From the NCBI GenBank assembly GCA_016204155.1, contig JACQLG010000066.1, forward strand, positions 1 through 19,202: 19,202 nt of DNA, written 5' to 3'. The notes under the pieces are model-generated. The model made no database searches, had not been told where the DNA came from, and saw only the letters and a program-made list of their open reading frames with translations. Positions 6,216 through 12,550 of this stretch are shown piece after piece. This stretch comes from Candidatus Niyogiibacteriota bacterium (GTDB taxonomy: Bacteria > Patescibacteriota > Minisyncoccia > 1-14-0-10-42-19). Each line of letters starts with the position of its first letter. Positions within the stretch are counted from its first letter, which is position 1. The translations under genes were made by a program, and so were the position numbers.

Positions 6216-7979
6216 TTATTTATCTGGAAAACATTGTTTGCAAAGATCGTAGTTTTGCGAACCGGGCGATCCCACATACGAGCAGCTTGGCGTCGATTCA
6301 AATTGCGGACAGTACTGTGTGTAGTCAAACTGCTGCACAGGAGATTCCTGATCAGGCGGCTGTGTGTATTGCGGCGTTCCGCCTCCATCGCCTCTCTCTT
6401 GCCCATCCTGTGCTTTTGCGCAGGCAGTAATCTTTGCAGTCATCTCCGCTTCAAGCGAAGGGTCTAATGTGCCCTCTCCTTCTTCTCCTTCGGGTTTCCC
6501 ACCGTACTTGCCGAGACAGACGGACATCTCGGAACAATCCTTGGCAAGACAGGTACGGATATCTTCGACAACACAAGCGTTAAGTTTCGTGCTTATTTTG
6601 TCTTTCCAAGATGGATCAATATCTATCGGCTCTTCCCCAATAGGATCATCTGACTGCTTTTGAAATTTTTGAATGCAGGTATTCATTTCAGAACAGCCGA
6701 GAGCAAAACATTGGTCAAGTTTCTTTCCAAGTTTTTCTTCCATACATTCAGCGATCTTTTTCTGGAATACTGATGCGTCCCCGCACGCTACTTGGCCGGA
6801 TTTGATTTTGTCAATAAAATCATCTCCGAGTTCCGAATTCAGACAAGCAAGCGCATCCGGATCGTCGGTAAATGTCGTAAGTTGTTGGTCAGCATAACGA
6901 TTTGTACAATCACGCGCGTTCCTGATCTTCGCCATCATTTCTTCCAACTCCTCAAGCCTAAACGGCATTTGACCCTTCAGCAATTTTTCTAAAACCTCAT
7001 GTCCAAGATTCTCATCAAGGCATTGCCGTATTTTAGGAGTTGTAATCGCATAACAGGCCTGAAAATCGGAGTAAGCACCGATCTGCGTGGCCTCTTCGGC
7101 ATTCATAAGACCCATCTCTACCGCAAACGCAAAACAGGTCTGACGGTTTTCTTCCTGGTTGCAAAAAGCCGCGCATTTCATTTGCGCCTCTTCGGGGTTA
7201 TTTAACCCACGCGCGCAATCGCCGGGAGATTTACCGGCCGCTTTTTTTATCAACTCCGCCTCTCTCGCGCTCATGAGGCCGAGTTTTTCGGCAAAATTGA
7301 TGCATTCATCAACATGGTCCGGATATCCGCAGTATGCCTCGCACTCTGCTTTTGACTTACAACCGCCCGGGGTCTCACCGCTCTTTAAAAACGGTGCAAC
7401 TTTCCTTGCTTCGGCAAGATCCTCTCCTGAAATAAATCCGGCTTTTTCAGCAAAATCCAAACACTCGTCAATATGAGCCGGATTCTCGCAGTAGGCAAGA
7501 CAGTTTTCTTTTCCGGTGCAGTTGCCGGGAAGCGTAGCGCCAGATTTAAGGGCTGAAGCAATATTCTTTAGTTCGGCAAGTTCGTCTTCTGGTAGAAGGT
7601 CGTATTGTTCCACGAACAAAACACATTCCTGAATATGGGCGATGTTCTCGCAGTAAGCAACACATGTTTTCTCGTCCCTGCATCCGCCCGGTCCGCCATC
7701 CGCGGCAACATCTGCGAATTTTTCTCCTCGCGCAATTACATCTGCAGGAAGAAGATTATGTTTTTCGGCAAAAGCAAGACACGCGCGAATAATGTCTGAA
7801 TTGCCGCGCTGTTCACAATAGGTCCTACATTCGCCTTCACTATTGCAATCGCCCAGTTCTGCGACAGGAAAAATAATATCCTGCGGTGAAGTCGCTCTGG
7901 TCACGAAAGCAAATGAAATAAGGAGCGCGGCAACGATAATTATGCTTGATACAAATAAATGATGGAAATTCTGATTCAT
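6216..7979 (-). CDS. Exported cysteine-repeat surface protein
   Basis: From ATG 7979 the protein has 587 residues. I prefer this start to ATG 8063 or 8009, because it lies four bases after the upstream gene's stop and places a signal sequence or anchor (LFVSSIIIVAALLISFAFV) right at the N-terminus. No Shine-Dalgarno is visible, so translation may be coupled. After the hydrophobic segment come five repeats of about 53 residues with the pattern G-x-C-x5-C-x2-Y-C-x8-C-x2-FA (the first and fifth with altered spacing). Next come units of the type C-L-x3-L-G-x5-K, then two units with CSEMxxC. A linker rich in Gly, Pro and Gln and a final cysteine cluster end the protein. The regular cysteines suggest disulfide-stapled helical modules outside the membrane. 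I know no characterised function; similar proteins seem to occur in other CPR genomes. Confidence 0.85.
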   Translation of the reverse strand: MNQNFHHLFVSSIIIVAALLISFAFVTRATSPQDIIFPVAELGDCNSEGECRTYCEQRGNSDIIRACLAFAEKHNLLPADVIARGEKFADVAADGGPGGCRDEKTCVAYCENIAHIQECVLFVEQYDLLPEDELAELKNIASALKSGATLPGNCTGKENCLAYCENPAHIDECLDFAEKAGFISGEDLAEARKVAPFLKSGETPGGCKSKAECEAYCGYPDHVDECINFAEKLGLMSAREAELIKKAAGKSPGDCARGLNNPEEAQMKCAAFCNQEENRQTCFAFAVEMGLMNAEEATQIGAYSDFQACYAITTPKIRQCLDENLGHEVLEKLLKGQMPFRLEELEEMMAKIRNARDCTNRYADQQLTTFTDDPDALACLNSELGDDFIDKIKSGQVACGDASVFQKKIAECMEEKLGKKLDQCFALGCSEMNTCIQKFQKQSDDPIGEEPIDIDPSWKDKISTKLNACVVEDIRTCLAKDCSEMSVCLGKYGGKPEGEEGEGTLDPSLEAEMTAKITACAKAQDGQERGDGGGTPQYTQPPDQESPVQQFDYTQYCPQFESTPSCSYVGSPGSQNYDLCKQCFPDK

Positions 7980-7983
7980 AATT

Positions 7984-8262
7984 CTATTCAAAAGGGTTTC
8001 TATAGACATCTTTAAGGGGATTGGTTTCGGTTTCCTCAAATGGATTTGTCGGAGGAAGTTCACCCTCTAAAGGATTCTGCGTTTTCCCAAGAATTTGCCC
8101 GCCAAGCGTATCTCTTGCCTCGGCTGGCGTAAGTTCACTGAAAGGCGCTACGGTCCTTCTAGGGACCGCTTTTTTACTTTGCCAATACCAAAAACCGATG
8201 GCCGCAATAATAATCACAATAACGATAGATATAAAAAATGTCGGTTTTGATTTAAAATCCAT
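7984..8262 (-). CDS. Membrane-anchored protein with repeated NPF/NPL motifs
   Basis: The 92-residue protein has a short basic N-terminus, one transmembrane helix (about 8-27, FFISIVIVIIIAAIGFWYW) and a basic stretch (29-36). A Thr/Glu-rich segment follows, and then four Asn-Pro motifs at 63 (NPLE), 73 (NPFE), 81 (NPLK) and 89 (NPFE). The last motif is the exact C-terminus. The 8-10 residue spacing looks designed for repeated binding. The tail probably lies outside the cell. It precedes the cysteine-repeat gene by four bases, so the two are very likely co-transcribed and may act together. I do not recognise a characterised family, although short proteins with TNPF-type tails are a pattern I associate with Parcubacteria. 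Confidence 0.8.
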   Translation of the reverse strand: MDFKSKPTFFISIVIVIIIAAIGFWYWQSKKAVPRRTVAPFSELTPAEARDTLGGQILGKTQNPLEGELPPTNPFEETETNPLKDVYRNPFE

Positions 8263-8273
8263 ACAGCACTTCT

Positions 8274-8305
8274 ATTATACTACATACAACTATACTACAT
8301 ACAAC
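8274..8305 (-). promoter_or_regulatory. Promoter region with a perfect 15-bp tandem duplication
   Basis: TATACTACATACAAC occurs twice in a row (8276-8290 and 8291-8305). On the minus strand this yields TATAAT at 8274-8279, 11 bases before the ATG at 8262, with TTGTAT-like -35 candidates in each copy (one gives a 19-base spacer). A short duplication appears to have copied a promoter part. Confidence 0.5.
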
Positions 8306-8358
8306 CAAGTGGAGAAATCCACGCCAAAATTTAAGCGTCAGCGAAAATTTTATGCTGC

Positions 8359-8392
8359 GCACTTCGTAGCTCCATAAGGAGCGAAGAAGTGC
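8359..8392. repeat. Imperfect hairpin between two minus-strand units
   Basis: GCACTTC-GTA-GCTCC pairs with GGAGC-GAA-GAAGTGC around an ATAA loop: twelve pairs interrupted by a three-base internal mismatch. It lies 28 bases after the stop of the 106-residue gene, but no good T-run follows on either strand, so I call it a structured repeat and not a terminator. Confidence 0.5.
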
Positions 8393-8420
8393 ACTTTTAT
8401 AGACGACGTTAGAACCGAAT

Positions 8421-8741
8421 TTACCAAAAATCTATTGGTCCCTCAAGAACATCTTTAAGTCCCGCTTTAACTCTTTCGCGTTCTTCCTTTGAAAGAGATT
8501 GAATTTTTCTTGTCATATTATCACCTTTGGTAATCGGCTCTCCCTTTTTCCAACCGATGACAAGGCCCCTCTTGATACCCAAACCGTTCTCGCTTTGGCT
8601 GTATAACAAAACGCCACGTTCAAAGGGAAACTCTATTATTTCTCCATACCTAAACTCGTACTGGCCAAGTTCGCCTTTTGGTCTAAGCGAGTTGTCTTCG
8701 AAATATTCCATTTTGGTGGGTGATTCCGGTGCTTCTTTCAT
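8421..8741 (-). CDS. Hypothetical protein, 106 residues
   Basis: I do not recognise the family. The protein is soluble-looking and charged. It has a central beta-rich stretch (YEFRYGEIIEFPFERGVLLY, then RGLVIGW), and ends in a Lys/Glu-rich helix (SLSKEERERVKAGLKDVLEG) and an aromatic tail. I start it at ATG 8741. The longer frame from a TTG at 8846 adds 35 residues of poor quality. ATG 8711 is another possibility. No Shine-Dalgarno is seen at either. There is no neighbour within 150 bases on its upstream side apart from a repeat element and a tRNA, so it is probably a single-gene unit. Confidence 0.6.
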   Translation of the reverse strand: MKEAPESPTKMEYFEDNSLRPKGELGQYEFRYGEIIEFPFERGVLLYSQSENGLGIKRGLVIGWKKGEPITKGDNMTRKIQSLSKEERERVKAGLKDVLEGPIDFW

Positions 8742-8896
8742 AATTTTAATTTTAACATAACTAAAATACTTAACGAAATTAAAGGATACATGTTTTGCTG
8801 TTTTCAGGATGCTTTCACTTATTTTGTTAGAACCCCTCCCCCACAACTCAAAAGCCGTTTAGTTTTCAGAAGATTTTGTTATTCAGCAACAAAAAA

Positions 8897-8989
8897 TTCT
8901 ATTTCTCTATACGAGCAACGAGACAATGTTGGCCCTTCGATTCGCTACGCTCACTCAGGGTAAAAACCCGCAAGATTTGTGAAATAGAA
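8897..8989. repeat. Intergenic palindromic element flanked by a 9-bp inverted repeat
   Basis: The 180 bases between the 106-residue gene and the tRNA hold no gene that I can support. At 8933-8961 is the imperfect palindrome CCCTTCGATTCGCTACGCTC plus CACTCAGGGT. It resembles a short dispersed repeat often seen between genes in other bacterial genomes (recalled pattern, not searched). It is enclosed by TTCTATTTC (8897-8905) and GAAATAGAA (8981-8989), which are exact reverse complements. The whole could fold as one long structured element. Confidence 0.4.
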
Positions 8990-9026
8990 ACGGTGATTGA
9001 TGCGCAAGAGCGTGAAAAGTCCACTA

Positions 9027-9100
9027 TGGTGCGAGATACGAGAATCGAACTCGTGTCTATTGCTTGGGAAGCAATCATTCTGCCACTAAACTAATCTCGC
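9027..9100 (-). tRNA. tRNA-Gly, anticodon CCC, with encoded CCA end
   Basis: Read on the minus strand, the acceptor arm GCGAGAT pairs with ATCTCGC. The anticodon stem ATTGC/GCAAT encloses a seven-base loop TTCCCAA, giving anticodon CCC (reads GGG). The T-arm is ACGAG-TTCGATT-CTCGT. The sequence after the discriminator A is CCA, so the 3' end is genomically encoded. The D-arm has GTTTAGTGGCAGAAT, like other glycine tRNAs. Confidence 0.95.
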
Positions 9101-9124
9101 GTTTTTATTGTTCTAATGTAGCGT

Positions 9125-9152
9125 ACTATACATAAAATAGAAATACTCGCAA
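9125..9152 (-). promoter_or_regulatory. Candidate promoter of tRNA-Gly
   Basis: On the minus strand TTGCGA (9147-9152) and TATAGT (9125-9130) are 16 bases apart. The start would be near 9118, about 18 bases before the tRNA. The -35 box lies inside the hairpin that seems to terminate the FtsB-like gene. Confidence 0.4.
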
Positions 9153-9163
9153 TACATTGCGGG
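9146..9163 (-). terminator. Possible terminator of the FtsB-like gene
   Basis: CCCGCAA and TTGCGAG (one G-T pair) form a seven-pair stem with a TGTA loop. On the minus strand TATTTCTATTTT follows. It lies about 13 bases after the stop. The stem is short and the T-run is interrupted. Confidence 0.45.
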
Positions 9164-9176
9164 ATACTTTTTTAAT

Positions 9177-9536
9177 TTAGAAACCGAACAGGTTTTTGAG
9201 ATATGACGTAAATGACCGGAGGGCCGACCGAGGCTCTTCGGAAGACTCATCTTCTTTGATGAAAATAATCACTTCTTCGCCTTTTTTTTTAACATCAAAA
9301 CGCTCGCGAAGAAGGCGTTCTTTCCCTTCCGCGCTTTCAATAAATGCGACGTCGGCGCGCAGTTCTTGGGTGCGCGCCTCAAGTTTTTCAATGCGCTCCT
9401 GAAAGCTGTCGTATTCTATTTTTACCGAGCGGTAATTCTGATAAGACTTCAAGGCATGCCATCCGATAAAAAGCGCGAGCCCTCCCAAAAGCACGAGCGA
9501 TAAAGCGGAATAACGGATTTGAAAAAAATGCCTCAT
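9177..9536 (-). CDS. FtsB/DivIC-like septum formation initiator
   Basis: From ATG 9536 the protein has 119 residues: a basic N-terminus (MRHFFQIRYS), one transmembrane helix (about 11-29), and a coiled coil (about 35-75) rich in Glu, Lys and Leu. A C-terminal motif follows (AEGKERLLRERFDVKKKGEEVIIFI), matching the end of FtsB/DivIC proteins, where a conserved Arg/Glu helix is followed by a pGE-hydrophobic strand. These bitopic proteins connect FtsQ and FtsL in the divisome with the coiled coil outside the membrane. The upstream-extended frame (to 9626) adds 30 residues unlike the family and would cover the divergent 39-residue gene, so I reject it. A TATAAT box six bases before the ATG suggests a leaderless mRNA. 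Confidence 0.85.
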   Translation of the reverse strand: MRHFFQIRYSALSLVLLGGLALFIGWHALKSYQNYRSVKIEYDSFQERIEKLEARTQELRADVAFIESAEGKERLLRERFDVKKKGEEVIIFIKEDESSEEPRSALRSFTSYLKNLFGF

Positions 9537-9550
9537 GCTTTTATTATAAC
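9519..9550. promoter_or_regulatory. Compact divergent promoter
   Basis: Only 23 bases separate the ATG at 9536 (minus) from the ATG at 9560 (plus). The symmetric block TTATTATAAC (9541-9550) reads TATAAT on the minus strand (9543-9548) and TATTAT/TATAAC on the plus strand. A TTGAAA at 9519-9524 is 17 bases from the plus-strand TATTAT (9542-9547). Both transcripts would have almost no leader. Confidence 0.5.
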
Positions 9551-9559
9551 AATAGAAAT

Positions 9560-9679
9560 ATGGTTCATACGAAACGGCAAAAACGACGATTTCAAATAAT
9601 TTGGCTCGTAGTGAGCATCTTGGCAATCATCGGCATGGTCGGTTTTTTACTGCTTCCTATAATATATTCCGGCTTTTAA
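9560..9679 (+). CDS. 39-residue basic single-pass membrane protein
   Basis: A complete small frame starts at ATG 9560: MVHTKRQKRRFQIIWLVVSI, then a hydrophobic stretch through LLLPIIY and a short SGF tail. The layout is seven basic residues in the first ten followed by one transmembrane helix of about 22 residues, a textbook positive-inside bitopic microprotein. It is divergent from the FtsB-like gene, and its TAA overlaps the lepA stop tail-to-tail by four bases. From memory, tiny proteins starting with a KRQKRRFQIIW-like run recur in CPR genomes, but I could not search. The gene is shorter than most gene-calling limits. Function unknown; the location suggests a possible link to the divisome or membrane. 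Confidence 0.65.
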   Translation: MVHTKRQKRRFQIIWLVVSILAIIGMVGFLLLPIIYSGF

Positions 9680-11466
9680 TTCTGGATCGCTTTGATGAAT
9701 ACGTCATGAGGCAACGAAACCGAGCCTGATTCTTTCAGGCGTTTTTTCCCTTTCTTCTGTTTCTGCCATAATTTCATCTTGCGTGTGCGGTCTCCGCCGT
9801 ATAAATATCCTGTCACATCTTTTTTTAGCGCTGACATTTGTTCTGAAGCGATAATGCGGCCATGCGCGCGCGCTTGAATTTTATATGTAAACAATTCGCG
9901 GGGAAGGATTTTTTTAAGTTTTTCAACTAAAGCACGCCCTTCACGCAACACCCGTTTCGAAGAAACAATGCGCGAAAACGCGGGCTCAAGAGCATCATGA
10001 ACGAGAATATCTATGCGCGCAACATCCGCATCACGCATATCCGAAATGGCATAATCAAGCGACGCGTATCCTGACGTTATACTTTTTAAACGATTGTAAA
10101 AATCTCGCATAAGCTCGCGAAGCGGCATTTCACCCTTCATCTCAAGGCGTGAACCGATATTGATCGTCTCGCCGATTGTCACTTCATATTCTTCTACAAG
10201 GGTCAGCACTGCGCCAACATACGAAGGCGGCGTTAAGATCGAAAGCACCATCCATGGCTCGCGGATATGTGATATATCATGTTCTTCGGGCAATTCGATT
10301 GGCGAATGGATAATCGCTGTTTTTCCGCTCCTCTTTGTCACCTCATAACTTACCGTTGGCGATGTCACCGCCACATCAATATAAAATTCCCTTCGAATCC
10401 GCTCAATGATAATTTCTATATGCAAAAGCCCAAGAAATCCGCAGCTAAAACCGCGGCCAAGCGCTCCTGATTCTTCTTCATATGAAAACGAACCGTCTTC
10501 CAGATGCAGGCGGTCAAGAGATTTTTTTAAATTATCAAAATCATCCTGCGAGAGAGGATAGATATTTGCCCACACCATTGCCGCAGGTTTTTTATAGCCG
10601 GGAAGGGTGCGGGATGGATGCGCTGCAATTGTCACTGTATCGCCAACTGTTACGGTTTCTGGTTTTTTGATATTCGTGACCACATATCCTATTTCGCCGG
10701 CATGAAGCGAATCGGCTCTTTTTCGTTCCGGAACAAATATGCCGGCTTCTCCCGCCTCAAACGCATGGGACGTGCTCGCTAATAACAATTTCATCCCTTT
10801 TTTTATTTCTCCCGAAAAAAGACGGACGTACGCAATAACTCCTTGATGCGGCGAAAATTCAAAATCAAAGATAAGCGCTTGAAGCTCTTTATCGCTCGGC
10901 AAGACATGCGGCGGAGGAATACGCCCTATAATCGCCTCAAATAATTCCGGCACGCCTTTACCGGTCTTCGCAGAAATTTCAAGAATATCCTCGGCGCGCG
11001 AACCTAACAATGCCGCTATTTCATCTTTTGTCTCTTGGATTCGCGCATGCGGCAAATCAATTTTATTCAGGACCGGAATAATGATTTTTTTCAGATTCCG
11101 AGCAAGTTCAATATTGGAGAGAGTTTGCGCCTGAATTCCTTGCGATGCGTCAACAAGAAGAACTGCGCCTTCAACTGCCGCAAGCGAACGGGATACTTCA
11201 TACGAAAAATCAATATGCCCTGGAGTATCGATCAAATTCAAAATATATTCGCCATGCGATGATGGCGAACGATATATCATATGGATAGGAGTCATTTTGA
11301 TAGTAATCCCCCGTTCCCGTTCGATGTCCATGGCATCTAAAAATTGCTCGCGCATTTTGCGCTTTTCAATAGTACCCGTCAGCTCAAGAAAACGATCCGC
11401 AAGCGTGCTTTTCCCGTGATCAATGTGGGCGATAATGCTGAAATTTCTAATGAAATCTATATTCAT
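9676..11466 (-). CDS. lepA: Elongation factor 4 (LepA), ribosome back-translocase GTPase
   Basis: The 596 residues match the usual LepA length (about 600). GTPase motifs are complete: AHIDHGKST (13-21, P-loop), RGITIK (53-58, switch I), DTPGH (80-84), NKID (134-137) and SAKTG (165-169). Further along are the EF-G-like domains and the LepA-specific C-terminal domain, with the family pattern AHGRIIASEQMSALKKDVTG and then GGDRTRKMKLWQKQKKGKKR. The protein acts on stalled or misaligned ribosomes. The ATG at 11466 is the family start; only a weak GAGAG precedes it. Its stop overlaps the convergent 39-residue gene by four bases, so there is no room for a terminator between them. Confidence 0.97.
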   Translation of the reverse strand: MNIDFIRNFSIIAHIDHGKSTLADRFLELTGTIEKRKMREQFLDAMDIERERGITIKMTPIHMIYRSPSSHGEYILNLIDTPGHIDFSYEVSRSLAAVEGAVLLVDASQGIQAQTLSNIELARNLKKIIIPVLNKIDLPHARIQETKDEIAALLGSRAEDILEISAKTGKGVPELFEAIIGRIPPPHVLPSDKELQALIFDFEFSPHQGVIAYVRLFSGEIKKGMKLLLASTSHAFEAGEAGIFVPERKRADSLHAGEIGYVVTNIKKPETVTVGDTVTIAAHPSRTLPGYKKPAAMVWANIYPLSQDDFDNLKKSLDRLHLEDGSFSYEEESGALGRGFSCGFLGLLHIEIIIERIRREFYIDVAVTSPTVSYEVTKRSGKTAIIHSPIELPEEHDISHIREPWMVLSILTPPSYVGAVLTLVEEYEVTIGETINIGSRLEMKGEMPLRELMRDFYNRLKSITSGYASLDYAISDMRDADVARIDILVHDALEPAFSRIVSSKRVLREGRALVEKLKKILPRELFTYKIQARAHGRIIASEQMSALKKDVTGYLYGGDRTRKMKLWQKQKKGKKRLKESGSVSLPHDVFIKAIQN

Positions 11467-11491
11467 AAATTCTCTCTATTACCTATTCTCG

Positions 11492-11557
11492 CCCCGCTGT
11501 GCCCCGTAGTGAGCTTTGCTCTACTACTGGAGTACCGAGCTTTGCGCTGGTGCGGGG
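11492..11557. repeat. Structured intergenic element with two nested hairpins
   Basis: In the 230-base gap between lepA and the next gene, CCCCGC (11492-11497) can pair with GCGGGG (11552-11557). Two internal hairpins lie between them: GTAGTGAGC-TTT-GCTCTACTAC (11506-11525) and ACCGAGC-TTTGC-GCTGGT (11534-11551). The two hairpins share the direct repeat GAGCTTTGC. I see no gene here, and no U-run that would make it a terminator. Confidence 0.45.
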
Positions 11558-11651
11558 TGATCAATATGGGATATAGTGCAAAAATTGCTTATATTTTTGT
11601 TCATCCTTTGGTTTATTGATTACCTCATACTCTTACTCACTATCATTTGGA

Positions 11652-11684
11652 AAATAAAAGCGGGTAATGTATTTACATTGCCCG
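11652..11684 (-). terminator. Intrinsic terminator of the YqfO-like gene
   Basis: On the minus strand CGGGCAATGTA pairs with TACATTACCCG (one G-T pair, tight AA-type loop) and is followed by CTTTTATTTT. It begins about 11 bases after the stop at 11696. Confidence 0.8.
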
Positions 11685-11695
11685 TCTCGATGGTA

Positions 11696-12040
11696 TCATT
11701 CTCTGACAAAAACTTCCTCAAGTTTAATTATTTCGATGACTGATTCTTCATACAGATGAACTTTTCGGATTTTCTTAACAAGATCAATAAGTTTTTCCTT
11801 TGGACATTGCATTTCAATTCTAACTGATTTTGCCTCTGTTATTTTCCCGACTGTACCCTTATAGGGTCGGGATCCTTTCCCAGATTTCCACGTTTCATAG
11901 CCATAGAGTATCATTGCGACTCTGCTATAATTACCCACTTTCCCAGCTCCCACCTGTAAAGCAATATCAAGGATTTTTTGAACTAATTTTTTTTCCTCGG
12001 GTTTTTCTATGGGAATATTTACGCTTATTCTATACTTCAT
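11696..12040 (-). CDS. Stand-alone PII-like domain of the YqfO/NIF3 type (COG3323-like)
   Basis: The 114-residue protein matches the PII/CutA-like domain that is inserted in many NIF3/YqfO proteins. It has GAGKVGNYSRVAM (31-43), the G-x-G-S-RPYKGTVGKI stretch (54-67), a beta strand with RIEMQCPKEKLIDLVKKI (74-91) and KVHLYEESVIEI (93-104), equivalent to the HPYEEP motif of NIF3. The flanking NIF3 metal-binding halves are missing, so this is the domain alone. It probably forms trimers and may bind a small ligand or metal; its role is unknown. Leu replaces the usual Pro in HPYEE. It is a single gene with its own terminator. A G-rich stretch 11 bases before ATG 12040 is a doubtful Shine-Dalgarno. 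Confidence 0.8.
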   Translation of the reverse strand: MKYRISVNIPIEKPEEKKLVQKILDIALQVGAGKVGNYSRVAMILYGYETWKSGKGSRPYKGTVGKITEAKSVRIEMQCPKEKLIDLVKKIRKVHLYEESVIEIIKLEEVFVRE

Positions 12041-12127
12041 ACGATCGATAGCCCCCGCTTATTTTGTGTTTGATTTTATCGTGATACTAGCAAAATTAAG
12101 AATAAATGTCAATGATAGACCACCATT

Positions 12128-12340
12128 TTAAAGCACCTTCTTAAATTCTTCGTCAGTAAATCCTGCGTCGCGAATAATGCTCTTTAACGTGTAAGGATTT
12201 AATCTGTTATGGCGCGGGATAATGATTTTTCTTGCACCGTTCGTCATGCCAGTATGTTTGCTCCCTGTTTTTGAAATCCAAAAACCTGCTTTTCTGAAGG
12301 CGTTCATTGCCCGATATGAAGAGACATCAGTAAAAAGCAT
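12128..12340 (-). CDS. hicA: HicA-type toxin (mRNA interferase)
   Basis: The 70-residue protein has the compact HicA dsRBD-like fold: an N-terminal helix ending in RKAGF (16-20), then GSKHTGM (26-32) with H29 aligned to the catalytic His of HicA (His23 in E. coli GSNH). The beta hairpin ARKIIIPRH (36-44) and the C-terminal helix TLKSIIRDAGF (51-61) follow. HicA cleaves mRNA and blocks translation until bound by HicB. It starts three bases after the hicB stop. The antitoxin-first order is the reverse of the E. coli hicAB arrangement. The start at 12340 fits the family N-terminus better than ATG 12307. No Shine-Dalgarno, so coupling to hicB is likely. Confidence 0.9.
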   Translation of the reverse strand: MLFTDVSSYRAMNAFRKAGFWISKTGSKHTGMTNGARKIIIPRHNRLNPYTLKSIIRDAGFTDEEFKKVL

Positions 12341-12343
12341 GCA

Positions 12344-12544
12344 TTACGAAAGTACAACTTCCACCTCTTTCATCTGCGCTCCACGAAGCTCCGCTCGCTC
12401 CATCTCTAAATAAACCAAAATTGCGTCTTTTATATTTTTCAATGCTTCTTTTTGTGTCTTCCCTTGGCTATGACAACCCGGTAATGCAGGTACATGAATA
12501 TCGTAGCCGTATTTACTTTTATGAATCACTGTAAGATATCTCAT
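12344..12544 (-). CDS. hicB: HicB-type antitoxin, short form without DNA-binding domain
   Basis: The 66-residue protein is the RNase-H-like UPF0150/HicB core: a first strand MRYLTVIHKSKYGYDIHVPA, the PGCHSQGKT turn (22-30), and the helix EALKNIKDAILVYLEME (33-49). It stops soon after the core, so the C-terminal HTH or ribbon-helix-helix domain of longer HicB proteins is absent. It should neutralise HicA but may be unable to repress its own promoter by DNA binding through such a domain. A strong promoter with the -10 box six bases before the ATG implies a leaderless transcript. Confidence 0.88.
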   Translation of the reverse strand: MRYLTVIHKSKYGYDIHVPALPGCHSQGKTQKEALKNIKDAILVYLEMERAELRGAQMKEVEVVLS

Positions 12545-12550
12545 ACGCAG

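Noticed and set aside
7980..8063. Longer start of the cysteine-repeat gene
   Set aside because: It would overlap the upstream gene by 80 bases and bury the signal sequence behind 28 residues; ATG 7979 gives a normal exported N-terminus.
8276..8305. CRISPR-like array
   Set aside because: It is just two abutting 15-bp copies with no spacers and no cas genes.
8742..8846. Extension of the 106-residue protein to a TTG start
   Set aside because: It needs a rare start codon without a ribosome site and adds low-quality sequence.
9027..9100. tRNA-Gly as an integration site
   Set aside because: There is no integrase and I saw no repeated copy of the tRNA 3' end in the window.
9537..9626. N-terminal extension of the FtsB-like protein
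   Set aside because: The extra 30 residues do not fit the family and run through the divergent promoter and the small plus-strand gene.
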